DNA of 64,000 nt from CAZUHB01 sp964620445. GTDB taxonomy: Bacteria; Planctomycetota; B15-G4; CAYZWU01. The DNA lies in contig CAZUHB010000026.1 of NCBI GenBank assembly GCA_964620445.1, forward strand, positions 21,077 to 85,076. Direction: 5' to 3'. Shown here in pieces: positions 7,791 to 17,400 of this stretch; within the stretch, counting starts at the first letter, position 1, and each line of letters opens with the position of its first letter. The position numbers and the translations under genes were made by a program. The notes under the pieces were generated by a model that saw only the letters and a list, made by a program, of their open reading frames with translations, had not been told where the DNA came from and did no database searches.

Positions 7791-8687
7791 TCAACTCTTC
7801 TTTTTATCAAAGTTGAGATACATTGCAATATCCAGGGCCTTGACCGAATGGGTCAGGGCGCCCACCGAGATCCTGTCGACTCCTGTCCGCGCAATGGCGC
7901 GGACCGTTTCCAGAGAAACCCCGCCCGATGCTTCGAGCTGGGGCCTGTTCTTGCCGCACGCGGCGCCCACGCGGGCCACCGTATCGCTGAGCTGTTCGAC
8001 CGACATGTTGTCGAGCAGTATCATGTCCGCCCCGGCAGCGGCGGCCGCGAGCGCGCCCTCGGTGCAAGTCACCTCGACCTCCAATCCGATCCGGCTGTCA
8101 ACGGTCGAGCGTACCTTGGCGACCGCTTTCTTCACCGCCTCCGCCTCGCTCCTGCAGTTGAGAACGGCCAGATGATTGTCCTTGACCAGAACCATGTCGT
8201 AGAGGCCGACACGGTGGTTGACCCCGCCTCCCGCCTTGACCGCGGCTTTTTCGAGGAGCCGGAGTCCGGGAGTCGTCTTGCGCGTGTCGAGGATCACGGC
8301 ACCCGTTCCGTCCACGGCCTCGACATAGCGGTTCGTGATGGTCGCCACGCCGGAGAGGCGCTGCAGGAAATTGAGCGCCGTGCGCTCGGCCTTGAGAAGA
8401 GAGGCGGCCCGGCCGTGCACCGATGCGACCAGGTCGCCCGGCCGGAGCCGGTCGCCGTCGCTCGAGGTTGTTTCGATCGCCAGCTTTTCATCGACCATCA
8501 GAAACGTTTTGACCGCCACGTCGACGCCGGCCAGAACACCCTCTTCCTTGGCCACGATCTCGGCCTGGGCTTTCGTCGAATCGGAAACGAGAGCACCCAC
8601 CGTGATGTCTCCCGATCCGAGATCCTCTTTCAGAGCAAGGTCAATAATCCGTTCCACATCGGCCTCGAAAGTGTCAGCGGGCGTCAT
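7791..8687 (-). CDS. nadC: nicotinate-nucleotide pyrophosphorylase (carboxylating)
   Basis: The 298-residue enzyme makes nicotinate mononucleotide from quinolinate and PRPP in NAD synthesis. Diagnostic motifs are ALKEDLGSGDIT near the N-terminus, RTALNFLQRLSGVAT, ILDTRKTTPGLR (substrate-binding Arg/Lys) and GGGVNHRVGLYDMVLVKDNH. The C-terminus has LEASGGVSLETV and GVDRISVGALTHS. ATG 8687 is used; a TTG directly before it is also in frame. It overlaps the end of the comEA-like gene by 14 bases. nadA and nadB are not in the window. Confidence 0.96.
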   Translation of the reverse strand: MTPADTFEADVERIIDLALKEDLGSGDITVGALVSDSTKAQAEIVAKEEGVLAGVDVAVKTFLMVDEKLAIETTSSDGDRLRPGDLVASVHGRAASLLKAERTALNFLQRLSGVATITNRYVEAVDGTGAVILDTRKTTPGLRLLEKAAVKAGGGVNHRVGLYDMVLVKDNHLAVLNCRSEAEAVKKAVAKVRSTVDSRIGLEVEVTCTEGALAAAAAGADMILLDNMSVEQLSDTVARVGAACGKNRPQLEASGGVSLETVRAIARTGVDRISVGALTHSVKALDIAMYLNFDKKKS

Positions 8688-9012
8688 CAACCAGAACGGC
8701 CCAGCGCAATATTTCCTGTGCCCTGTGCGGCCCTATGCCGCGCACTTGCAGCAAATCGCTCTTCGATCGAAAAGGCCCCTCTTCCCGCCGTCGCTCCAGG
8801 AGCGCATCGGCCAGGGCCGGGCCGATCCCGGGGAGCAAGGTCAAGTGCACCGCGTCAGCCCTGTTCAGGTCGACACTGTAGCGCGACCGAATGTGCCACT
8901 CAACATCCGTTGCCGCCTCTTTTTGCGCGGCATCGTAAAAAAAGGCCGCACAAACAACGAGCGCGACAACGAGCGCGACGCGATCACGATCCGCTCCCTG
9001 CCGTTTTACCAA
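8674..9012 (-). CDS. ComEA-like helix-hairpin-helix DNA-binding protein
   Basis: The 112-residue product has one N-terminal membrane anchor (VALVVALVVCAAFFYDA), then the ComEA signature VDLNRADAVHLTLLPGIGPA and SDLLQVRGIGPHRAQEI, i.e. two helix-hairpin-helix motifs. ComEA binds incoming DNA at the cell surface during transformation; many bacteria carry such proteins without proven competence. The best start is TTG 9012, which has GGGGGAGAG 5 bases upstream; the open frame continues upstream without a plausible start. It is the first gene of the leftward purB operon. comEC is not in the window. Confidence 0.8.
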   Translation of the reverse strand: MVKRQGADRDRVALVVALVVCAAFFYDAAQKEAATDVEWHIRSRYSVDLNRADAVHLTLLPGIGPALADALLERRREEGPFRSKSDLLQVRGIGPHRAQEILRWAVLVDDAR

Positions 9013-9184
9013 GGTCTCTCCCCCATTTAATCGATAACAACGAAAAAGGGCGACACAAAAAGCCGCGGAGAAGCCGCTGCTGTTCCATGTCGAACTCGAC
9101 CGGCAATGGTTACGGTGCGCGAGCAGATGTGGAATCACCTCGCGGCGGACGTGTTGGCGAGATCGGTCGTTTCTCCCCGAAACC

Positions 9185-9216
9185 GAGAGAAAAGACCGCC
9201 GGCCGCGTCACGGCGG
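9185..9216 (-). terminator. terminator after the nuclease-fold-like gene
   Basis: On the minus strand CCGCCG (9211-9216) pairs with CGGCGG (9196-9201) across a 9-base loop and is followed by TCTTTTCTCTC. It lies 22 bases after the stop at 9238. Confidence 0.55.
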
Positions 9217-9237
9217 AGAGAAGCGAAAACACCCTTT

Positions 9238-10152
9238 CTAGGCTGTTTTGGCCGGACCGAACTGTGTGATGTAGAGTTTGTAGATCTGATTGAGGGTCTC
9301 GTTGAGAACTTTCTCCGAGGTGATCTTGATCGCCTTGTCCTTCTTCTCGCCAAGAAATACGTAGCAAATATTATTCTGCACGGCGAGGGACGACAGAATC
9401 TTGTCGTCGATCTTGAAGCGAACGAGGTTTCCGTCGCGGCTCTCGGAAATCTTCGGGGTGATCCTCTTGATCTTTTCCCGGGCGACCTGGAAAAATTCCT
9501 CGGGCGAGGACTCGTCAGTTCCGCCGCCGCTCTTGGTTTCCTTCTTCGGTTTCTCTGCCGGAGGAGGGGTTGCGGCCTTCTCATTTACCTTTTCTGGCGG
9601 AGTCTGTTGTTTTTTTTTGCTCTCTTTCTTTTCTTTCTTGTCCTTGGTCTTATTCGACGCGGCCGCCTCGTCCACGCGGATCGCCTTGAATTCCTCGTCG
9701 GCGCCCTTTCGGGACACGGTGAAGTAGGTCCGTTCCTCGAGCTGAAGGAACGAATACTCGCACGGAATGATCTCGGTGGTCTTGATCGCATCAAGACACT
9801 GCACGAATTCATCGGTCATGCCCGAGGCGAGAACGAAGACACGCGGCGGGACTGAAAAATCGAAGAGGTGCTCCTTGTAGATGCGCTCCAGAAAGAAACG
9901 GTTCTTCTCGAGCCGCTGGAGGATCAGCAGGAGATTTTGAATCAGGTTTCCAACGCTTCCCGATTCGTCGAGCATGATCACGACCGGTTCGCCGTTGCTG
10001 TCCTTGGCGAGGAACTCGACGCTCAGGTCCTCGTCGAGCTTGAGGTCGAGATCGAGGACCTCGAGGCCCTCCTCGATCGCGTCGACTGAGTCGACGAGTA
10101 CGTTCCTGACCACGTCCTTCACTTTTTCTGCGCTCTTTACAATTTCAATCAT
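9238..10152 (-). CDS. hypothetical protein with degenerate PD-(D/E)XK-like N-terminal domain
   Basis: 304 residues; I do not recognise a named family. Residues about 20-165 show the layout of a restriction-endonuclease-like fold seen in DUF91/NucS-like proteins: an acidic helix, LDEDLSVEFLAKDSNGEPVVIML, a long helix, PPRVFVLA, then IIPCEYSFLQLE. Where active enzymes have E-x-K after the Asp strand, this protein reads VVIMLDES, so catalysis is doubtful. Residues about 175-225 are a Lys/Pro/Glu-rich disordered linker (KKEKKESKKKQQ). The C-terminal 80 residues may be a second small domain. It has a well-formed promoter and its own terminator, so it is probably monocistronic. Confidence 0.6.
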   Translation of the reverse strand: MIEIVKSAEKVKDVVRNVLVDSVDAIEEGLEVLDLDLKLDEDLSVEFLAKDSNGEPVVIMLDESGSVGNLIQNLLLILQRLEKNRFFLERIYKEHLFDFSVPPRVFVLASGMTDEFVQCLDAIKTTEIIPCEYSFLQLEERTYFTVSRKGADEEFKAIRVDEAAASNKTKDKKEKKESKKKQQTPPEKVNEKAATPPPAEKPKKETKSGGGTDESSPEEFFQVAREKIKRITPKISESRDGNLVRFKIDDKILSSLAVQNNICYVFLGEKKDKAIKITSEKVLNETLNQIYKLYITQFGPAKTA

Positions 10153-10197
10153 CGCTTTTTCCTCTTATCCACCCTACCAGATGAGTCGCCAACCCCC

Positions 10198-10225
10198 ATT
10201 CTATAGGACTTCCCACACGATTCAA
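10198..10225 (-). promoter_or_regulatory. promoter for the nuclease-fold-like gene
   Basis: On the minus strand TTGAAT (10220-10225) and TAGAAT (10198-10203) are 16 bases apart. The -10 lies 46 bases before the start at 10152. It sits in the divergent region with the aminotransferase at 10396. Confidence 0.45.
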
Positions 10226-10395
10226 CCTCTGCTGATCTTTTTTCGTCGATCCCTTTGATCATCACGGGCACGAGCCGGCTCCGAAAGCGCCCTCCATCTG
10301 AAATACCGAGTAGAAGTGCGAGGCTGATCGCGTTTTAATGGCACGAGGCATGAAGAAGTGCATCGAGGCGGCAACGAATCGGAGTAATTCGATTG

Positions 10396-11523
10396 ATGGA
10401 CATCAAAGGACTGCGGGATCTCTTTCCGGTCACGAAGAAGTGGGCCTATCTCGACCATGCAGCCACCGGTTCGCTTGCAGACCCCGTTCACGAGGCCCTG
10501 TCCGGTCACCTGGAAGATTTCAGCCGGAACGGCTGCGCGAATTTCCCCGACTGGGAAAAGACGATCGTCGAGACGCGCCAGAGGTGCGCAACCCTCGTGG
10601 GTGCCGCACCCGAGGAGATCGCGATCACGAAATCGACGTCTGACGGCGCGATCATCCTGGCGCGGGGGCTCCCGTTCCGTCGGGACGACAATATCGTGAT
10701 ACCGGACATGGAATTTCCCGCTAACTACTGTCCATGGAAGGACCTGGAGCAGGACGGCGTCCATTGCCGCGTCGTGCCGCTCAGGGACGGCAGGATCGCG
10801 ATCGACGATCTTCTCGCTGCCGTGGACGGGCGCACACGTCTCGTGGCTCTGTCGAGCGTGGCGTACCACAACGGTTTCCGGATCGATTTGAAACGGCTCG
10901 GCGAGGAGCTTCACGCCCGGGGCGTGCCCCTCTATGTCGATGCGATCCAGAGTCTCGGCGCCTTCCCGATCGACGTGGACGAGTGCCGGATCTCGTTCCT
11001 CTCGGCCGACTCCCACAAGTGGCTTCTGGGACTGGAGGGAGTGGGATTCTTCTACTGCAGGCGGAGCATGCTCGACGAGATCAGGCCGCCTTTCGTATCG
11101 TGGCGTTCGATGGAGGAACCCTTCGACCTTCATGCGACCGAACTCCGGTTTGCGCCCACGGCGCGCCGTTTCGAGTATGCGGCCTATAATCTTGCCGGTA
11201 TTTTCGGGTTCAATGCCGCCCTCGGTCTTCTCCTCGGCATCGGGATCGCAGTGATCGAGGAGCGCGTGCTGGCCCTCACCGACAGGCTCGTCGCTCTCCT
11301 GGAAAAGAGAGGGCTCGATATTCTCTCGCCGCGCGCGGAGGGTGAAAAATCGGGGATCGTGACCTTTCGCTACATCGATCGGAAAGTCGACTACTCGGCT
11401 CTGGCGAACGAACTCAAGCGCAAGGGAGTGGTCGTCTCCGCGCGGGGCGGCGGACTCCGAGCCGCGCCCCACTTCTACAACAACAACGAAGATCTGGAAA
11501 AGCTTCTGGAGGCGCTCCCATGA
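10396..11523 (+). CDS. class-V aminotransferase (cysteine desulfurase-like)
   Basis: The 375-residue protein is a fold-type-I PLP enzyme of the class-V/NifS-like group. It has YLDHAATGSLADPV at the N-terminus, ITKSTSDGAIILARGL, the PLP-contacting DAIQSLGAFPIDV, and the Schiff-base lysine in SADSHKWLLGLEG (about residue 210). The SufS/IscS loop with the active-site Cys is not obvious, so sulfur transfer is not certain; selenocysteine lyase, desulfurase or aminotransferase activity are all possible. The start is ATG 10396, or TTG 10393, which lies at better spacing from GGAG (10381). It overlaps the next gene by four bases. Confidence 0.85.
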   Translation: MDIKGLRDLFPVTKKWAYLDHAATGSLADPVHEALSGHLEDFSRNGCANFPDWEKTIVETRQRCATLVGAAPEEIAITKSTSDGAIILARGLPFRRDDNIVIPDMEFPANYCPWKDLEQDGVHCRVVPLRDGRIAIDDLLAAVDGRTRLVALSSVAYHNGFRIDLKRLGEELHARGVPLYVDAIQSLGAFPIDVDECRISFLSADSHKWLLGLEGVGFFYCRRSMLDEIRPPFVSWRSMEEPFDLHATELRFAPTARRFEYAAYNLAGIFGFNAALGLLLGIGIAVIEERVLALTDRLVALLEKRGLDILSPRAEGEKSGIVTFRYIDRKVDYSALANELKRKGVVVSARGGGLRAAPHFYNNNEDLEKLLEALP

Positions 11524-12209
11524 CGAAAGCGCCCCTGAGAACGTTCAGCTACGGGGTTCTGCTCTTTCTTCTCTGCTACTGCCTGGAGACGTTGTTCACC
11601 TTCAGCAGCCGTGGATTGATCGACGCGACCGCCATCGACAACGCCATGTATATCACCCTGGGGGCCAAGTTCTGCGCGTGCCTCCTGGCTCTCGGATTCG
11701 TGGCGGCGCGGGGAAGGGACGAGCTCGCAGCGGCGGGATTCACAGCCGAAGGCGCCGGCAGGGACTGTCTGAGCGCGATCGGCCTCTACCTTCTTTTCCT
11801 CCCCTTTTTCGTCTTCGTGATCGCACCTCTCAACAATCTTCTCGTTGGCGAGGAACAGCAGGCGATCGTTCGCGAGATCATGGACCGGCCCGATCTTTTG
11901 AAGTCACTCCCTTTTCTGGCCACGGTCTGCGTGGGTGTGCCCGTTCTCGAGGAGATCGTTTTCCGGAGTTTTCTCTACCAGGGCCTGCGCTTCCACCTGC
12001 CTTTTCTGGCGGCTGTCATGGTTTCGGGTGCGGTTTTCGGCGTCCTGCACGGCCTGGCCGCGGCGATTCCGATCATGACGCTCGGCTGCCTGCTCGGTTA
12101 CCTGCGGGAAAAATCGTGTTCCCTCCTCCCGGTCGTGCTCGTCCACGCTATTCACAACTCCTGGACTGTTCTCAGCATACACATTCTCGACGCGCTCGAT
12201 GCGGGATAG
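11520..12209 (+). CDS. CPBP-family intramembrane metalloprotease
   Basis: The 229-residue protein has about seven hydrophobic segments and the three CPBP (CAAX protease/Abi) motifs: EEIVFRSFLYQ (the Glu-Glu pair and Arg), the FGVLHGLAAA histidine, and the HAIHNS histidine/asparagine. Members cleave prenylated proteins, process bacteriocins or regulate signalling; the substrate here is unknown. The ATGA overlap with the aminotransferase gene shows coupled translation. A functional link, for example in maturation of a modified peptide, is possible, but no precursor peptide is seen nearby. Confidence 0.87.
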   Translation: MTKAPLRTFSYGVLLFLLCYCLETLFTFSSRGLIDATAIDNAMYITLGAKFCACLLALGFVAARGRDELAAAGFTAEGAGRDCLSAIGLYLLFLPFFVFVIAPLNNLLVGEEQQAIVREIMDRPDLLKSLPFLATVCVGVPVLEEIVFRSFLYQGLRFHLPFLAAVMVSGAVFGVLHGLAAAIPIMTLGCLLGYLREKSCSLLPVVLVHAIHNSWTVLSIHILDALDAG

Positions 12210-12336
12210 TCCCCCGCGGGGCATCTCGGCCCGAGGCCTGCGCGCCGGCCCGGGATAAATAATCAAGAATCCTTCCTTCTGGGAGGTGACTTCAATCTTC
12301 TGGAGAGCTATATTTTTCAAGATCTTAGGAGATATG

Positions 12337-14223
12337 ATGTCGGCCTTCTTCAATCGGATCATCGGCAAGATCAGGGAGACGCACGGGAGAATACGGACAC
12401 CGGCGAACCCTGATCCCGTCGCTGCGCGCGCCACCGAATCCGACGAATCCACGGTCCCTCCCAGATTACTGAGCAAGGCATACAGCCTCACTCATGTCCA
12501 CGGCGGCCTGGTCCGCCGTTTCCAGCTTGGAGTCGAACCGCTCACGATCGGCCGCGGTACGGAATGCACGATCCGGATCAACGGCCGGAATGTCGAGCCG
12601 GTCCACTGCCGGATCGAGCGGACGCATGACGACGAGCTGATCATTTTCCCTGAGAGCGAGGAATCGATTGTACGCGTCAATGGCGTTCCGGTCGAATTCA
12701 TGCGTCTCACCGGCGGGGAAACGATCACCCTCGGCAACGCCACCTTGCGGGTACAGACCGGATACGGTGTTGGTGCCCTTCCGGAGACGGTGACCCCCTC
12801 TTACGCATTCGAGCAAAATTTCGGCCGTCTCATGATCCGCTCCCTGCAGAAAAGCCACTGGTTCCTGCTCTCCTGCGTCACGCACATCCTGCTCGTTCTC
12901 CTCGTGTCATGGATGATGGATGAGGCCGAGCTGCCGGTCACTCCGATCGGATTCGTCCAGGGGGGGATCGGGGACTCGCTGGGCGACTTCCCGCTCGACG
13001 ACGATGTCGCTTCAGGGCCGAGCGAGTACGAGTTCGACGATCCCGTGATCGAGGATCTCGACGCCCTCGAAAACCTCGACATTGGCGAGTCGACCCTGGG
13101 CGAGACAGCGGACTATTTCAATGAAGACCTCTACGGCACCCTCGGCCAGGACGGCACAGGGCTCGACGCCGGCGGAAACGAAAAGCTCGGCGACATGATC
13201 AATCCGGGCAGAGGGATGGGAAAACTCTTCGGCACGGGATCGGGCTGGAGTGAACACGTGGGCCAGCTCCGATCCACCGGTCTCGACGTGGCGATCCTCT
13301 TCGACTCCACGGGGAGCATGGTGACCCTGATCAACGAGGTCAAGCCGACGATCGCCGAGATGGTCAAGGCGCTCCACAGGATCGTGCCCGATCTCAGGAT
13401 CGCGCTCATCACCTACAAGGGCACCCCGGGCGCCAGCGACTACGTGGTGGCCGGAACGCCGCTCGTCGACGACCTGTACGAGCTTCTCAATTTCATGAAC
13501 TGCGTCGATATCTCCGGAGGCTCATCGGAAGGTTACGCCGCGATCGACAAGGGGCTCGGCAGGGCGATCAACAAACTCGAGTGGCGCGACGAAACCCAGA
13601 AAGCGATCGCTCTCATCGGCGATGCCGCGCCTTTTCCGCGCACGGTGGGCGAGACTGTCCAGATCGTCAGGAGATTCAAGGGGAGGGTGTCCACGATCTA
13701 CAAGAACTCGGAGCATACGCCCGGGTACCTCGAGCCGACCACGCTGAGCAATTTCCGCAGCATCGCGCGGGCCGGAAAGGGCGAATTCATCCGCTACGAC
13801 GTGTCTGGCGACGTGGTACGCCACGTGGTCACAGTCGTGCTCGGTTCGGAATACGCCGAACAGATCAAAAGGGTCTTCGCCTATCAGGAGCATGGGCCGT
13901 GGAAAAGGATCCTCGAGCGCAAGGTGGCCGAACAGAAGATCGATTGGCTCCTCGAACAGCTGATGAAGAAGAGGGTCCGTCCGGAGGTGAGCGATGCACT
14001 CCTGCAGATCGGCGGAAGGGCTCTGGCTGCCAGGATCTGGAGACGGCTTCAGCAGGGCGACCTCGCCACGTGGCAGCTTCAACGCTGCGTCTATATCCTC
14101 GGCAGGCTGACCAACGTCCAGATCAACTACATCTACTCGTCGCGAAAGTATCTCACTGAAAAACAGATGGGGTACATCAAGGGCGTGCTCACCTTCGTCT
14201 ACGGTAAACGGTTTCCCAACTGA
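12337..14223 (+). CDS. membrane-anchored FHA and von Willebrand factor A protein
   Basis: The 628-residue protein has an FHA domain at about 60-140 (LTIGRGTECTIRI, VEPVHCRIER, IVRVNGVPV). One membrane helix follows at about 174-194 (WFLLSCVTHILLVLLVSW). Next comes an acidic low-complexity stretch, then a vWA domain at about 315-500 with an intact MIDAS start DSTGSM (323-328). The last 130 residues are basic and helical. FHA binds phosphothreonine in the cytoplasm, while the vWA part should be outside, so it may relay a kinase signal to surface adhesion or assembly. ATG 12337 is 5 bases after AGGAG; ATG 12334 is the alternative. No Ser/Thr kinase is nearby. Confidence 0.85.
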   Translation: MSAFFNRIIGKIRETHGRIRTPANPDPVAARATESDESTVPPRLLSKAYSLTHVHGGLVRRFQLGVEPLTIGRGTECTIRINGRNVEPVHCRIERTHDDELIIFPESEESIVRVNGVPVEFMRLTGGETITLGNATLRVQTGYGVGALPETVTPSYAFEQNFGRLMIRSLQKSHWFLLSCVTHILLVLLVSWMMDEAELPVTPIGFVQGGIGDSLGDFPLDDDVASGPSEYEFDDPVIEDLDALENLDIGESTLGETADYFNEDLYGTLGQDGTGLDAGGNEKLGDMINPGRGMGKLFGTGSGWSEHVGQLRSTGLDVAILFDSTGSMVTLINEVKPTIAEMVKALHRIVPDLRIALITYKGTPGASDYVVAGTPLVDDLYELLNFMNCVDISGGSSEGYAAIDKGLGRAINKLEWRDETQKAIALIGDAAPFPRTVGETVQIVRRFKGRVSTIYKNSEHTPGYLEPTTLSNFRSIARAGKGEFIRYDVSGDVVRHVVTVVLGSEYAEQIKRVFAYQEHGPWKRILERKVAEQKIDWLLEQLMKKRVRPEVSDALLQIGGRALAARIWRRLQQGDLATWQLQRCVYILGRLTNVQINYIYSSRKYLTEKQMGYIKGVLTFVYGKRFPN

Positions 14224-14417
14224 GAACCGTGCGATTGCGCTCGCAATGAGTGCACAGTCGCACCTGGTCGGCCGGCGGATCCTCCGGCGCGGCGGCCGAA
14301 CCCCCAGAATCCGAATCCTCACCGAAGTTTCTCTCCCGGTACAGGTATTGCTGTGAAAGAGGGAGGGTTCAATGATATTTCGTCAGGTTGAATCATTCGA
14401 AAAATTGAGGTGAGTCA

Positions 14418-17400
14418 ATGAGTTACCCCCCGAAGATTTCACATGCCGTCGTTGCTTTTTGCGTCCTCATCGCCCTGTCCTGTCTGCTCGTATTCGCCCT
14501 TTCCGGCACTGAGCAGGACAAGGAACACATTGTCAGGCAGAAACGGAGCGTCGACCTCTACGAAGAGGCCGATCCCGTTCGCGTGACAGGGAACATCGTG
14601 TCCTGCAGACGCCTCGACTTCTTTCCCAAGGGTGAGACCGCATCGGGTTTCTTCGATTCGGACGGCGACGGCGAGGTCGACACCCGGATCAACCGGTTCA
14701 AGAGTTTCGTCAACGCGGCCAACAACTGCTTCAACGAGGCGATCGCGGCGTGCGTGGCGCACGATCCGGATGACAGATTCATCTACGACGATCCCGACAT
14801 CTGGAGGGACGACGAGTACAACAACGCGCTGGAGTGGCGGCCCGACCCGATGCCGCGGTACGCGGACTGGAGCGGCACGCCGTCGACACATGCCACCCAG
14901 TTCTTCCAGGTCATCCTGCCATTCGAGCCCGACCGGGCCTCCCTCTTCGACCCGGCGAATCCAACCAACAACTACCTGTCGGGAAACCTCGACGTTCGGG
15001 ACGAGACAGGCGCGACGGTGTGGCTGTCCGTTTTCGCCGGCGGAATCGACGCGTTCGGTGTCGATCACGGCAACGATCCCAACTGGCCGGCCGGTGCCTC
15101 GAGGGCGCCCGACACGATCGTTTTCGTCGCCAACACGATGAGCATCCCCGGTGTCAAGCCCGGAATTCCCGACCCTGCCGTGAACAGATCGGTGGCGCTC
15201 ACCGGGACAGACGCCTCACCTGCCGAATGGAACGGCAAGGAGATCCGCATCCGCATCGGCACCCTCGCCGACGCGCAGGGAAATCAGCGCGCCGTCAACT
15301 CGAGACATCTCGTCAGGCGGACCGGGGTGCCTGCCGATGACGACGACACGGCCGTCGAGGTTCTCGCAATACTTCCCTCCGAGTGCGTGCCCCATCCGAT
15401 CACCGGCGCTCCGCTCGAAGACCACTGGCCCGGGATCGCCGGAAGCGGCAGCCACTTCGTGCCGGTCGACGCGCGATTCATGATCGTTTTCAACAAGCCG
15501 GTCGTGCCCGTGACCGTGGGGCGATCGATCGTGTTCAACAGGGGCCCCTTCACGGGAAACATGGAGCCCGTCCCCAATCCGGAGAGGATGAACTGGCCTC
15601 CCTACCCGGCGTGCAGCACCGAGATCGAACCGATCTGCACCAACGTCTCGCTGAAAGCCTATTTTCTCGATGAGCTGGGAGATCCAGTCGAGCCGCACAC
15701 ACCGGTGCCGGTCAGGATCCACCCTCTCAGCCAGAACAACCTGGCCTCCTATGTCGTGACGCCGCTCATCGATCTCCCCGGCTCGTCGACGGACTGGTCG
15801 GGCGATCTCCCCAACGATCCGCCCACCCCGCCCGCGGGGGCGGTCCGCATGCGGATCGAGGTCACCGTCTACGACTATCAAAAGAACACGCTCACCGGGA
15901 TCATGCCCGGCCAGGGAGGCCAGCCCACGCCGCAAAACCTGGGGGTGGCCGGTTTCCACGGGGAGCGTTACTACAACAACGGCCAGAACGAAACAGAGTC
16001 CTTCTCCGTGCTCCTCGGGAGCAGATACGTCAACGCGCCGGTCTCGCCCAACGTGCTCTACTTCACCATGGGCGCCAAGGGGATCGGAGCTCTCGACCTC
16101 GACGGCAATGGTTTCGTCACCAACTCCCCCGCGGCGAGCCGCAACATGTGGATCACGGCTTCGGCCTTCTACAGCCCCTTCGGGAACGGCATGCTGGGAT
16201 TCGGCAACAACTACGCCTATCCCGTCGGCGTGGGCGACGACACGCCGATCGGCGGGATCAACGAGGGCGGAGGGCGCTGGTGGAGTGACCTCGATCCGTC
16301 GAAGGACGCGCTCGTGCGCGACTCGAACGGCTCGGCCCAGCTCTTCGACTGTCCGGCCTCCTGCCGGATCAGCGATATCGAGGTGGGCGACTTTCTCGAC
16401 ACCATCTACTACAACCGGTCCAATCCGTACGCGTCGGACGCCGACCGTCTCGATCTCGTCTACCCGGCGGCGGTCGGCACCCTTTCCAGCAATCTGATCA
16501 GTTCGCCGCCAACGCCCAATCCCCCGCCCCTCACCCTGCCCGTGGGCATGCGTCCCCTCCACGTGGGCGTGGACGAGCACGCGGTCCACGACGAGGGGGC
16601 CTACGTGATTCTCGGCAAGGAGGTCTTTCCGCCCGACATTTCCTTCTTTTCGCTCTACGGAAAGAAGCAGTGGATCCACCTCGATCCTGCCGGTCTCCTT
16701 GGAGGAAGCGACCGGCCCTTCCCGCCCAACGCGCCCGGCCTCGGCCCGTGGTCGTGGGGCACGTACATTCAGGACGGCCCCATCGCGGAGACGTGCACTT
16801 TCGGAATCGGCAGCCACTACGCGAGCCGGCAGCAGATCGGCAATTTTCTCTTCGCCACCGACCGGGCGAACGACACTGTTCGTGTGCTGAACTCGAACAC
16901 GATGGAACAGATCACCGAGGTCACCGGGTTCTCCAGGCCCGAGCAGGCCGCGATCACGCCCGACTTGAAGACCCTTTTCGTGACCAACCTCGATTCGATG
17001 TCGGTCTCCGTCGTCGACGTGGATCCGCGGTCGCCCCACTTCCTTCTCAAGACGGACGAGATCGCCGTGGGGCGGTGGCCGAAGGGGCTCTGCTGCCAGC
17101 CCGACGGCGAGGACGTTCTCGTCTGCAATTTCGGCGACGACACGATCTCCATCATCGAGGCGGGAACCAGATCGGTCCGCAAGACACTGACAGACTGCCG
17201 GATCGACAAGCCCTGGGACATCGTGGCCGGACCGCGCCAGCTCGTCACCGGCTGGGGATGCGGCGTGTATCACGCCTACATCTCGAATTTCGGCGGCAAC
17301 AACATTCTCGTCTACGAATCAGGACCGGACGGCATCGGCGGAATCGGGCTCGACGACATCTACGGCGCGGTGCCGCTCATCGGCGAATTCGGCGAGGTCT

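Noticed and set aside
15216..17273. 685-residue minus-strand open frame
   Set aside because: Antisense to the beta-propeller gene, rich in Arg, Gly and Val, no start signal.
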